Origin: Mycolicibacterium arabiense
GTDB lineage: Bacteria; Actinomycetota; Actinomycetes; Mycobacteriales; Mycobacteriaceae
DNA length: 64,000 nucleotides
Direction of reading: 5' to 3'
NCBI RefSeq assembly: GCF_010731815.2
Contig: NZ_AP022593.1
Coordinates: 1,612,001-1,676,000 of the forward strand
Below, piece by piece: positions 55,478 to 63,009 of the stretch. Every line of letters begins with the position of its first letter. The stretch's first letter is position 1. A program made the position numbers and the translations under genes. Under the pieces are notes generated by a model. The model saw nothing but the letters and a program-made list of their open reading frames with translations, had not been told where the DNA came from and made no database searches.

Positions 55478-56275
55478 ATGCCCACAAAGGTGCCCGCTGC
55501 ATTCGATCTGACCGGCCAGGTGGCGCTCGTCACGGGATCGAGCAGCGACCTGGGGATTGGGTTCGCATCAGCCCGACTCCTGGGCCAGTTCGGTGCGTCG
55601 GTGATGGTCACCGGGACCACCGATCGCGCGGCCGAACGGGCCGCCGACCTGCAGGCCGAGGGCATTGCCGCGCATTCGTTCGTCGCGGACCTGATGGATC
55701 CCGACGCAGCTCGCGAGCTGGTCGCCGCGACGGAGGCGGCGTTCGGCAAGGTCGACATCGTCGTCAACAACGCGGGGCTGGCGTCGGTCCACAGCCCAGA
55801 ACGCCCCAACTCGCTGATGGTGATGACCGACGACGAGTGGGCGCTGGCGCTACGGCGAAACGTGGATAGCGCGTTCTTCGTCACCCGGGCCGCGCTGCCC
55901 GGCATGGTCGAGCGCGGGTACGGGCGGATCATCAACGTGGCCTCGACCGCCGGCATCCTCACCGCCTACACCGGGGACGTCGGCTACCACACCGCCAAGG
56001 CAGCGATGCTGGGGATGACCCGGTCGGTCGCGGTCGACTACGCGGCCGACGGCGTGACCGCCAACGTGGTGGTGCCGGGCTGGATCGCGACGGCCGCCCA
56101 GCTTCCGTCCGAGGTCATCGCGGGCATGGCCACACCGCTGGGCCGGTCGGCGACCGCCGCAGAGGTGGCCGCGGGTGTCGCGTTCCTGGCCGTACCGGCC
56201 GCCTCGTACGTCACGGGCACCACGTTGGCGATCGACGGCGGGAACTCGATCACGGGCGCGAAGGTGGCCGGCTGA
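55478..56275 (+). CDS. Short-chain dehydrogenase/reductase
   Basis: A 265-aa classical SDR. Cofactor motif VTGSSSDLGIGFASARLL (~18), NNAG (~97), catalytic Ser in NVASTAGIL (~150), Tyr/Lys in GYHTAKAAM (~170) and a TG-T-x-I-DGG C-terminus (VTGTTLAIDGGNSITG), as in FabG-like enzymes. The TGSSSDLGIG loop is slightly unusual in having Asp before LGIG. It is divergent from the orphan binding-protein gene. Substrate unknown. Confidence 0.92.
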   Translation: MPTKVPAAFDLTGQVALVTGSSSDLGIGFASARLLGQFGASVMVTGTTDRAAERAADLQAEGIAAHSFVADLMDPDAARELVAATEAAFGKVDIVVNNAGLASVHSPERPNSLMVMTDDEWALALRRNVDSAFFVTRAALPGMVERGYGRIINVASTAGILTAYTGDVGYHTAKAAMLGMTRSVAVDYAADGVTANVVVPGWIATAAQLPSEVIAGMATPLGRSATAAEVAAGVAFLAVPAASYVTGTTLAIDGGNSITGAKVAG

Positions 56276-56284
56276 CCCGCCAGG

Positions 56285-56626
56285 TCAGAGCTTCTTGACC
56301 ACCGTCAGCAGGACCACTGCGTCCTCGAGAGCGGCCAGGTTGTGCCGCTCGAGCGGGAGCAGCAGGTAGTCGCCCTCGGCGCACTCCACGGCGTCGGCGT
56401 CGTCTGCGGACGTGGCGACGCGCACCCGTCCACGGAGCACCAACAGCGTTGCCTGGCCGGGGCTTTCGTGATCATCGAGTCGATTGCCCTCGGTCAGCGC
56501 GATCACGGTCTGACGCAATTCGTGGTCGTGCCCACCGTAGATGGTGTGGGCAGAGCGCCCGGCGTGGGCGCTGCGTGCCGCCTCGAGTTGTTCGCCTGCC
56601 AGTGCCGTCAACGACAACGTCTCCAT
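56285..56626 (-). CDS. Small cupin-domain protein
   Basis: A 113-aa single-domain cupin. HDHELRQTVIALTEGNRLDDHESPGQATLLVLRGRVRVA contains the first cupin motif (G-x5-HxH-like, partly degenerate), and GDYLLLPLERHNLAALEDAVVLLTV the second with its His. Few metal ligands are kept, so it may be a binding protein rather than an oxygenase. The ATG at 56626 was chosen; an earlier frame lacks a conserved lead. Confidence 0.8.
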   Translation of the reverse strand: METLSLTALAGEQLEAARSAHAGRSAHTIYGGHDHELRQTVIALTEGNRLDDHESPGQATLLVLRGRVRVATSADDADAVECAEGDYLLLPLERHNLAALEDAVVLLTVVKKL

Positions 56627-56669
56627 GCGTGCTCGCCTACCCACGCCCGCGGGAGTCAAACCGGGTGCG

Positions 56670-57383
56670 TCAGCGTCGACCGCGCTTGGCCGGACCCGGC
56701 TTGCGGGCGACCTTGCCCGCCGCGGCCCGGGCGGCCTGCTTTGCGAGGGTCTTCTCCCGCGCCGTGCGCTTCGGCGGCGGCTCCGCTCGCCCGCGCGACG
56801 AACCCGGGGTGCGTCCCCGGACGATGCCGATGAACTCCTCGACCAGCACCGGCGGCGGCCCCTCGGGGAAGGCGAGCGCCACCGGACAGCCGGGTGCCTC
56901 GGCGATCGGACGGTACGTCAGGTCCTTGCGGTGGTGCAGCCGCGCCAGCGACTGCGGAACGACGAGAACACCGACGCCCGCGGCTACGAGTTCGGTTGCA
57001 TCACGGGTGGTTTCGGGCCGATGCTCGGCCGGCACGCCGGGGGCGGCAGGCCAGGCGACCACGTCGTCCAGTGGGATCAGGACCGGCTCGCCGTGGAGGT
57101 CTGCGGATGTGACGGTGTCGACGGCGGTGAGGACGTGGTCGGCAGGCACCACCACCACCGTCGTCTCCTCGTAGAGGGGGATGACGGCCAGCCCGGACGC
57201 ATCAGCCGGCGGGCGAAGCAGCGCCACGTCGACCGATCCGGTCCGCACTGCGTCGGCGGCGTCAGCGGCATCGACGGCGCTCAACCGGAGCGGCACGTCG
57301 GGGTGGCGTTCGGCCCAGATCCGGGCCCACTTCGCCGGCGTCACACCGGGCACGTACCCAACGGTGAGCGAGGACGGGGCCAC
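56670..57383 (-). CDS. LysR substrate-binding-domain protein without HTH
   Basis: A 237-aa protein that begins directly with the LysR effector domain: SLTVGYVPGVTPAKWARIW, VDVALLRPPADASGLAVIPLYEE, ATELVAAGVGVLVVPQSLARL. The usual ~85-residue N-terminal winged helix is absent, and 28 bp upstream lies the divergent DUF5997 gene, so no DNA-binding part is lost by a frameshift. A basic Lys/Arg/Ala-rich tail (REKTLAKQAARAAAGKVARK) ends the protein and could contact nucleic acid. The GTG start is at 57383. Confidence 0.85.
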   Translation of the reverse strand: MAPSSLTVGYVPGVTPAKWARIWAERHPDVPLRLSAVDAADAADAVRTGSVDVALLRPPADASGLAVIPLYEETTVVVVPADHVLTAVDTVTSADLHGEPVLIPLDDVVAWPAAPGVPAEHRPETTRDATELVAAGVGVLVVPQSLARLHHRKDLTYRPIAEAPGCPVALAFPEGPPPVLVEEFIGIVRGRTPGSSRGRAEPPPKRTAREKTLAKQAARAAAGKVARKPGPAKRGRR

Positions 57384-57411
57384 GGCCTCAGGCTACCGAT
57401 AGGCTCTGCGC

Positions 57412-57798
57412 ATGAGCAGGCCGAACGCGCAGTCCATGAAACCCGCCACCGCGGCAAAGAAGCTGGACGTGTACCTGCTTGCGACACCACCGGAGTTCCA
57501 GGAAAACGCGATCACCCGCTCCGAGCTGGCCGCCTTGGCGGCCGACCCGCCGCAGTGGCTCAAGGACCTCCGCAAGAACGGCCCGCACCCGAAGAACCTC
57601 GTCGCGGCGAAGCTGGGTGTCTCGATCGCCGGCCTCGCGCGCGGCGGCGTCACCGAAGCGCTCACCACCGAGCAGATCAATGCGCTGCTCGAAGAGAAGC
57701 CCGAGTGGCTGATCGCCGAACGCGAGAGCTATCAGACCGTGCTGCGCGAGGAGCGACGCCTCAAGGCGCAGCGCGAGGACCAGGCCCGCGAGGGCTGA
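57412..57798 (+). CDS. DUF5997 family protein
   Basis: A 128-aa soluble protein. MKPATAAKKLDVYLLATPPEFQ, PPQWLKDLRKNGPHPKNLVAAKLGVS and EALTTEQINALLEEKPEWLIAERESY are typical of DUF5997. The middle has a helix-turn-helix look (NLVAAKLGVSIAGLARGGV), so it could be a nucleic-acid binder. It is divergent from the headless LysR gene with a 28-bp gap, a pairing I recall from other actinobacteria. One reading is that the two act together as a split regulator. Confidence 0.85.
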   Translation: MSRPNAQSMKPATAAKKLDVYLLATPPEFQENAITRSELAALAADPPQWLKDLRKNGPHPKNLVAAKLGVSIAGLARGGVTEALTTEQINALLEEKPEWLIAERESYQTVLREERRLKAQREDQAREG

Positions 57799-57804
57799 GA
57801 GCTG

Positions 57805-58284
57805 ATGAACCGGGTAGCCGCAGCGACGGTCGTCTTCGGCGGCTACACCGCGGTGATGATGCGCCTGGACGGTCGAATGCGTGCCGCCGGCGGCCCCGGC
57901 ATCATCGCGTTCGAGCTCGCGGGCACGGCCGCCCGCGCTGAGCGCATCACGAGCGCCTGGGGCCCGGACGGCCGGAGGGCGGCCCGCCAGTCGATGTGGC
58001 TCGATTTCGGCTACATGACCAGTTACGGCGTCTTGCTCGGACTGCTCATCGATCGGCGCAGTCGGCGCCAGGGTCGTCGGGCGTGGCTGCCGGTCGTAGC
58101 CGCCGTAGCCGTCGCGGCCGACGCCGTCGAAGGAGTCGCACTCCTGCGCGTGCTCGACGGGCGGGAAGTCGCAGTGAACGCGCGCCGGGCTCGGGTTGCG
58201 GCGATCAGCAAGTTCGCGACCATCGCGTTGTCGCTGGGTTACGCCGCATGTCCGTGGCCCGCTAGCGGAAGAACTTGTCGCTGA
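57805..58284 (+). CDS. Putative membrane protein of unknown function
   Basis: A 159-aa protein with about three to four hydrophobic segments: residues ~1-20, 65-82, 92-115 and 130-150. Charged loops lie between them (RRSRRQGRR, NARRARV). It starts 6 bp after the DUF5997 stop, so the two are probably cotranscribed. No conserved family is recognised. Its last 23 bp overlap the convergent small membrane-protein gene at 58262. Confidence 0.65.
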   Translation: MNRVAAATVVFGGYTAVMMRLDGRMRAAGGPGIIAFELAGTAARAERITSAWGPDGRRAARQSMWLDFGYMTSYGVLLGLLIDRRSRRQGRRAWLPVVAAVAVAADAVEGVALLRVLDGREVAVNARRARVAAISKFATIALSLGYAACPWPASGRTCR

Positions 58285-58426
58285 CGCGGTCGAAGAAGTC
58301 GTCGATGCGCTTCTCCGCCCGACTGCCCGCGACCCATTTCTCCCAGGCGTAGATCGCGCCGAACATCGCGACGACGATCCCGAGGACCAGGGCGGTGATG
58401 AGGATGACCTCGACGGTCGTCGACAT
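58262..58426 (-). CDS. 54-aa single-span membrane protein downstream of nrdE
   Basis: Translates as MSTTVEVILITALVLGIVV, then AMFGAIYAWEKWVAGSRAEK and a basic/acidic amphipathic tail ending DRVSDKFFR. An N-terminal transmembrane helix (~6-28) is followed by a cytoplasmic helix. The ATG lies 7 bp after the nrdE stop on the same strand, so it is probably read as the last gene of the nrdHIE transcript. No known family; the codon use is high-GC and coding-like throughout. Confidence 0.65.
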   Translation of the reverse strand: MSTTVEVILITALVLGIVVAMFGAIYAWEKWVAGSRAEKRIDDFFDRVSDKFFR

Positions 58427-58433
58427 CAGCTGC

Positions 58434-60596
58434 TCACAACATGCAGCTGACGCAACCCTCCACCTCAGTGCCCTCCAATGCCATTTGGCGTAGGCGGATG
58501 TAGTACAGCGTCTTGATGCCCTTACGCCAGGCGTAGATCTGCGCCTTGTTCACGTCGCGGGTGCTGGCGGTGTCCTTGAAGAACAGCGTCAGCGACAGGC
58601 CCTGGTCCACGTGCTGGGTGGCCGCGGCGTAGGTGTCGATGATCTTCTCGTAGCCGATCTCGTACGCATCCTGGTAGTAGTCCAGGTTGTCGTTGGTGAG
58701 GTACGGCGCCGGGTAGTAGACGCGCCCGATCTTGCCTTCCTTGCGGATCTCGATCTTGCTGGCGACCGGGTGGATCGACGACGTCGAGTGGTTGATGTAG
58801 GAGATCGAGCCGGTCGGCGGAACGGCCTGCAGGTTCTGGTTGTAGATGCCGTGCGTCTGCACCGACTCCTTCAACCGCTTCCAGTCCTCCTGCGTGGGGA
58901 TCCGGATGCCCGCGTCGGCGAACAGCTGTCGCACCCGCGGCGTCGCCGGCTCCCACACCTGATCGGTGTACTTGTCGAAGAACTCACCAGATGCGTACTT
59001 CGAGTCCTCGAAGCCACCGAAGCGCGAACCGCGTTCGATCGCAATGCGATTCGACGCCCGCAGCGCGTGGTAGAGCACCGTGTAGAAGTAGATGTTGGTG
59101 AAGTCGACGCCCTCTTCGGAGCCGTACATGATCCGCTCGCGGGCCAGGTACCCGTGCAGGTTCATCTGGCCCAGCCCGATGGCGTGGGATTCGTTGTTGC
59201 CCTGCTCGATGGACGGCACCGACGTGATCGAGGTCTGATCGCTGACCGCGGTCAGGCCGCGGATCGCCACCTCGATGGTCTGCGCGAAGTCCGGCGAGTC
59301 CATCGCCTTGGCGATGTTGAGCGACCCGAGGTTGCACGAAATGTCCTTGCCGACCTTGGCGTACGACAGGTCCTCGTTGAACTCCGAGGGCGTCGACACC
59401 TGCAGGATCTCCGAGCAGAGGTTGCTGTGGGTGATCTTGCCCTTGATCGGGTTGGCGCGATTCACGGTGTCCTCGTACATGATGTACGGATAACCGGACT
59501 CGAACTGCAGCTCGGCGAGGGTCTGGAAGAACTCGCGCGCCTTGATCTTGGTCTTGCGGATACGGGCGTCGTCGACCATCTCGTAGTACTTCTCGGTGAC
59601 CGAGATATCGGCGAACGGCATCCCGTACACGCGCTCGACGTCGTACGGCGAGAACAGGTACATGTCCTCGTTCTTCTTGGCCAGCTCGAACGTGATGTCC
59701 GGGATCACGACGCCCAGCGAGAGCGTCTTGATCCGGATCTTCTCGTCGGCGTTCTCGCGCTTGGTGTCGAGGAACCGGTAGATGTCGGGGTGGTGCGCGT
59801 GCAGGTACACCGCGCCCGCGCCCTGTCGTGCCCCGAGCTGATTGGCGTACGAGAACGAGTCCTCGAGCAGCTTCATGATCGGGATGACACCGGAACTCTG
59901 GTTCTCGATGTTCTTGATCGGCGCGCCGTGCTCGCGAATGTTGGTCAGCAGCAACGCCACTCCGCCGCCGCGCTTGGACAGCTGGAGCGCCGAGTTGATC
60001 GAGCGGCCGATCGACTCCATGTTGTCCTCGATGCGGAGCAGGAAGCACGACACGGGCTCGCCACGCTGCTTCTTGCCGGAGTTGAGGAACGTCGGGGTGG
60101 CCGGCTGGAACCGGCCGTCGATGATCTCGTCGACGAGCTTCTCCGCCAGTGTGGTGTCACCGGCGGCCAGCGTCAGCGACACCATCACGACGCGGTCCTC
60201 GAAGCGCTCGAGGTAGCGCTTCCCGTCGAACGTCTTGAGCGTGTAGGAGGTGTAGTACTTGAACGCACCGAGGAACGTCGGGAAGCGGAACTTCTTCGCG
60301 TACGCCCGGTCGAGCAGCGTCTTGACGAAGTTGCGCGAGTACTGGTCGAGCACCTCGCGCTCGTAATACTCCTTCTGCACCAGGTAGTCGAGTTTCTCGT
60401 CCTGGTTGTGGAAGAAGACCGTGTTCTGGTTGACGTGCTGCAGGAAGTACTGGTTGGCGGCTTCCCGGTCCTTGTCGAACTGGATCTTGCCGTCGGCGTC
60501 GTACAGATTGAGCATCGCGTTGAGCGCGTGGTAATCCATCTCGCCCGGCAGGGCGTGAGGCGCGACTACAGGTTCTGCAGTGACGGTTGGTGACAC
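58434..60596 (-). CDS. nrdE: Class Ib ribonucleotide reductase large subunit
   Basis: A 720-aa R1E protein. [14 protein letters not shown] and [17 protein letters not shown] hold active-site residues, [23 protein letters not shown] is the substrate-site loop, and the tail EGCVSCML carries the redox Cys pair served by NrdH. The GTG start at 60596 has GGAAGG upstream and overlaps nrdI by 31 bp; a later ATG (MDYHALN) would be shorter and near the length of Rv3051c. It reduces ribonucleoside diphosphates with NrdF. Confidence 0.95.
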   Translation of the reverse strand: MSPTVTAEPVVAPHALPGEMDYHALNAMLNLYDADGKIQFDKDREAANQYFLQHVNQNTVFFHNQDEKLDYLVQKEYYEREVLDQYSRNFVKTLLDRAYAKKFRFPTFLGAFKYYTSYTLKTFDGKRYLERFEDRVVMVSLTLAAGDTTLAEKLVDEIIDGRFQPATPTFLNSGKKQRGEPVSCFLLRIEDNMESIGRSINSALQLSKRGGGVALLLTNIREHGAPIKNIENQSSGVIPIMKLLEDSFSYANQLGARQGAGAVYLHAHHPDIYRFLDTKRENADEKIRIKTLSLGVVIPDITFELAKKNEDMYLFSPYDVERVYGMPFADISVTEKYYEMVDDARIRKTKIKAREFFQTLAELQFESGYPYIMYEDTVNRANPIKGKITHSNLCSEILQVSTPSEFNEDLSYAKVGKDISCNLGSLNIAKAMDSPDFAQTIEVAIRGLTAVSDQTSITSVPSIEQGNNESHAIGLGQMNLHGYLARERIMYGSEEGVDFTNIYFYTVLYHALRASNRIAIERGSRFGGFEDSKYASGEFFDKYTDQVWEPATPRVRQLFADAGIRIPTQEDWKRLKESVQTHGIYNQNLQAVPPTGSISYINHSTSSIHPVASKIEIRKEGKIGRVYYPAPYLTNDNLDYYQDAYEIGYEKIIDTYAAATQHVDQGLSLTLFFKDTASTRDVNKAQIYAWRKGIKTLYYIRLRQMALEGTEVEGCVSCML

Positions 60597-61015
60597 GTCT
60601 GGTCCTTCCAAAAGTCTTTTAAGCCGGCACGGACGGCGAAGACGTCGTCCGTGGTGCCCATCAGTTCGAAGCGGTACAGGTACGGCACGCCGCACTTGCG
60701 GGAGACGACGTCCCCGGCATAGCCGAACTCGGCGCCGAAGTTGGTGTTGCCCGCGGCGATGACGCCGCGGATCAACGACCGGTTGTGTTCGTCGTTGAGG
60801 AAGGCGATCACCTGCTTGGGGACGTATCCCCCGGCATCGGGATCGGGGCCGTTCGCGTGTCCACCGCCGTATGTCGGCAACACCAGCACGTAGGGGTCGA
60901 GTACCTGAATCCGCTCGCGGAGCGGAATGCGGATCGCAGGCAGTTCCAGCTTCTCGACGAAGCGGTGGGTGTTCTCGGAGACGCTGGAGAAGTAGACGAG
61001 ATTCGTTCCCGACAT
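60566..61015 (-). CDS. nrdI: NrdI flavodoxin-like RNR accessory protein
   Basis: A 149-aa protein. [18 protein letters not shown] is the FMN phosphate loop; [14 protein letters not shown] and [20 protein letters not shown] complete the flavodoxin core. NrdI supplies the oxidant that activates the dimanganese cofactor of NrdF. An AGGAGGA site lies 7 nt before the ATG. It lies between nrdH (37-bp gap) and nrdE (31-bp overlap). Confidence 0.96.
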   Translation of the reverse strand: MSGTNLVYFSSVSENTHRFVEKLELPAIRIPLRERIQVLDPYVLVLPTYGGGHANGPDPDAGGYVPKQVIAFLNDEHNRSLIRGVIAAGNTNFGAEFGYAGDVVSRKCGVPYLYRFELMGTTDDVFAVRAGLKDFWKDQTCHQPSLQNL

Positions 61016-61052
61016 CCCGCTTCCTCCTTCCTGGTCGCCGATCACCCGGTCG

Positions 61053-61295
61053 TCAGGCCGTGACCGCGACGGCTCCGCCGAGGGTCTTGATCCGGTCGGG
61101 CCGGAAGCCCGACCAGTGGTCGCCACCGGCCACCACGACGGGAGCCTGCAGGTAACCGAGCGCCATGACGTAGTCGCGCGCCTCGGGGTTCTCGGTGATG
61201 TCGATGACGTCATACGCGACGCCCTGCTTGTCGAGCGCCTTGTAGGTGGCGTTGCACTGCACGCAAGCCGGCTTGGTGTAAACGGTGACGGTCAT
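61053..61295 (-). CDS. nrdH: Glutaredoxin-like NrdH redoxin
   Basis: An 80-aa redoxin with active-site CVQC in [18 protein letters not shown], then [22 protein letters not shown] containing the NrdH-specific WSGFRP motif. It passes electrons from thioredoxin reductase to NrdE. ATG at 61295 follows GGAG; an upstream in-frame start adds a Ser-rich stretch unlike the family. First gene of nrdHIE, with a leader of about 200 nt. Confidence 0.96.
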   Translation of the reverse strand: MTVTVYTKPACVQCNATYKALDKQGVAYDVIDITENPEARDYVMALGYLQAPVVVAGGDHWSGFRPDRIKTLGGAVAVTA

Positions 61296-61501
61296 CTGCG
61301 GCACGACTCCTCTGCGGAAACTGACTGACTGGCTACTGCTGCTCACTGATGTTCAGCGACCCACGGACCCTTGAAATTCCTGCGCTCCCGGCCGATCGGG
61401 GCGACGAATCCACCCGGGTCCGAGACCCGATCCAGCCGGATTGTGCGCTCCGGCCGACCTGCGATTCGGTGAGGAACCGTGGGGGTCTGTCGGTCTGCAA
61501 G

Positions 61502-61517
61502 ACACTACACCTAGTGG
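61502..61517. promoter_or_regulatory. NrdR box 1
   Basis: ACACTACACCTAGTGG resembles the ACACWATATATWGTGT consensus of the NrdR repressor. It lies 207 bp upstream of nrdH, which implies a long untranslated leader if the promoter is at the box. Confidence 0.7.
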
Positions 61518-61533
61518 CCGACAAGCGATACGG

Positions 61534-61549
61534 ATACAAGATGTTCTGA
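61534..61549. promoter_or_regulatory. Degenerate NrdR box 2
   Basis: ATACAAGATGTTCTGA keeps about nine of sixteen consensus positions and starts 32 bp (three helical turns) from box 1, the usual spacing of paired NrdR boxes. Confidence 0.45.
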
Positions 61550-61706
61550 ACGACATTCATGGAATTCCCTGGTCGTAAGCGCTCAGCCCCGGAAATCACC
61601 GGCGTGTCGCACGTCACATCGGCGCCGTGTCGTGCGTTCGACGCCGTTCTATCAGGCGGCACCGACACCGAACCGGCCCGCGGCTTCGGCGGGCCCTCCA
61701 ACAGCA

Positions 61707-61744
61707 AAGCCGCCGGCGCACCCGATCGGGCGCGCCGGCGGCTT
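61707..61744 (-). terminator. Hairpin after the FMN reductase gene
   Basis: A perfect 13-bp stem (AAGCCGCCGGCGC and its complement) with a 12-nt loop that can itself pair (CCCGATCGGG). It lies 14 bp past the stop. Its AA/TT ends would give a short T-tract on either strand. Confidence 0.8.
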
Positions 61745-61757
61745 GGGGACGAGCGGG

Positions 61758-62300
61758 TCAGCCGACCTCGGCCACCAGCTTCTCGACGACGTCTCGCAGG
61801 TCGGAGACCACCTCGGCGTTCTCGCGCGGGTGCTTGCCGTCGAACGACGCGGCCGGGATGGACAGCTTGAGGTCCTCGACCACCCGGGCGCCAGCGATCC
61901 CGAAGGACTTGCGGGTCTCGTCGTGCGCCCACACCCCGCCGTACTGGCCGAGCGCAGCACCCACCACCGCGGCGGGCTTGCCTGCGAACGCGCTGTTGCC
62001 GTACGGCCGCGACAGCCAGTCGATGGCGTTCTTCAACACGCCGGGGATGCTGCCGTTGTACTCGGGCGTGACGATCAGCGCGGCGTCGGCCTCGGCGGCC
62101 GCCGCACGCAGTGCTCGCACCGGTTCCGGGGCGTCGTCGTTGTCGATGTCCTCGTTGTAGAAGGGCACCTCACCCAGCCGGTCGAACAGCTCGACCGTCG
62201 TCCCCGCAGGCGCGACGTCGGTGGCGAGTTCGGCGAGTTGCCGATTCACCGACTCCTTGCGGAGGCTGCCCAGCAGAACCAAAACCTTGGCGTTCGACAT
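61758..62300 (-). CDS. NADPH-dependent FMN reductase (Rv3054c-like)
   Basis: A 180-aa flavodoxin-fold reductase. LVLLGSLRKESVNRQLAEL is the FMN phosphate loop of the NAD(P)H:FMN/azoreductase family; ALIVTPEYNGSIPGVLKNAIDWLSRP is its second signature; AAVVGAALGQYGGVWAH closes the site. It likely reduces flavins, quinones or azo compounds. It is divergent from a TetR gene with a strong palindrome between them. Confidence 0.92.
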   Translation of the reverse strand: MSNAKVLVLLGSLRKESVNRQLAELATDVAPAGTTVELFDRLGEVPFYNEDIDNDDAPEPVRALRAAAAEADAALIVTPEYNGSIPGVLKNAIDWLSRPYGNSAFAGKPAAVVGAALGQYGGVWAHDETRKSFGIAGARVVEDLKLSIPAASFDGKHPRENAEVVSDLRDVVEKLVAEVG

Positions 62301-62340
62301 CTTCCATTCCCTTTCGTAGCCCCTCGATGCTTGCACAGGA

Positions 62341-62362
62341 TAACCGGACCATGGTCCGATTA
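62341..62362. promoter_or_regulatory. TetR operator between FMN reductase and tetR
   Basis: A perfect 14-bp core CGGACCATGGTCCG (62345-62358) extends to 22 bp with TAA/TTA ends and one mismatched pair. It lies 26 bp before the TetR start and 41 bp before the FMN reductase ATG, so it fits control of both genes. Confidence 0.8.
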
Positions 62363-62387
62363 ATTCCGGCTGAGCTAAAGTGCGTTG

Positions 62388-63005
62388 GTGGCAGCCATCA
62401 ACGAGTCAGCTGGGCTGGCCGGGCTGCCGGTCACCGATTCTGCGCCGCACGAGCGTGGCGATGCGGCCCGCAACAGAGCGCTGCTCCTCGACGCGGCGCG
62501 CGCGCTCATCGCCGAGCACGGCGCCGACGCGGTCACCATGGACGACGTCGCCTCGGCTGCCGGGGTCGGCAAGGGCACGCTGTTCCGTCGGTTCGGCAGC
62601 CGCGCGGGCCTGATGATCGTCTTGCTCGACGAGGACGAGAAGGTACAGCAGCAGGCCTTCATGTTCGGGCCGCCGCCGCTCGGACCCGGGGCCTCGCCGG
62701 TGGAGCGGCTGCTGGCCTACGGCCGTGAACGCCTCCGCTTCGTCTGGGACCACCGCGCACTGCTCTCGGACGCCGGCCGCGATCCGCAGACCCGGTTCAA
62801 CGCGCCCGCGATGCTGCACCGCTCCCACGTCCGGATGCTGCTCGCCACCGCGGGCACCAGCGGTGACCTCGACGGCCAGGCCGACGCGCTGCTGTCCCTG
62901 CTCGACTCCGACTACGTCACCCACCAGGTCGAGGACCTCGGCCGCAGCCTCGAGACGCAGGGCCAGGCCTGGGAGGACGTGGTTCGAAAGCTGTGCGGGA
63001 CTTGA
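62388..63005 (+). CDS. TetR-family regulator (Rv3055-like)
   Basis: A 205-aa repressor from the GTG at 62388 (a TTG one codon earlier is possible). HTH: ARALIAEHGADAVTMDDVAS, GVGKGTLFRRFGSRAGLMI (~35-80). The C-terminal helical domain runs ~95-200. It is followed after 4 bp by dinB2, so the polymerase may be cotranscribed with this regulator and thereby come under its control. The divergent FMN reductase is the other likely target. Confidence 0.92.
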   Translation: MAAINESAGLAGLPVTDSAPHERGDAARNRALLLDAARALIAEHGADAVTMDDVASAAGVGKGTLFRRFGSRAGLMIVLLDEDEKVQQQAFMFGPPPLGPGASPVERLLAYGRERLRFVWDHRALLSDAGRDPQTRFNAPAMLHRSHVRMLLATAGTSGDLDGQADALLSLLDSDYVTHQVEDLGRSLETQGQAWEDVVRKLCGT

Positions 63006-63009
63006 GCTC

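Larger units (their letters stand above)
61296..61757. other. 462-bp non-coding region: nrd leader/promoter and FMN-reductase terminator
   Basis: Between nrdH (start 61295) and the FMN reductase gene (stop 61758) there is no convincing gene. From right to left it holds the terminator hairpin at 61707-61744, an unremarkable stretch at 61550-61706, the NrdR boxes at 61502-61549 and a roughly 200-nt leader to nrdH. I see no known riboswitch motif in that leader. Short frames on both strands here lack ribosome sites. Confidence 0.6.

Noticed and set aside
61296..61500. Riboswitch (for example adenosylcobalamin) in the nrdH leader
   Set aside because: No B12-box-like or other recognised conserved core seen; left as an unexplained leader.
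61559..62363. Plus-strand frames opposite the FMN reductase gene
   Set aside because: Antisense shadows over a gene with clear FMN-binding motifs; they also run through a terminator hairpin.
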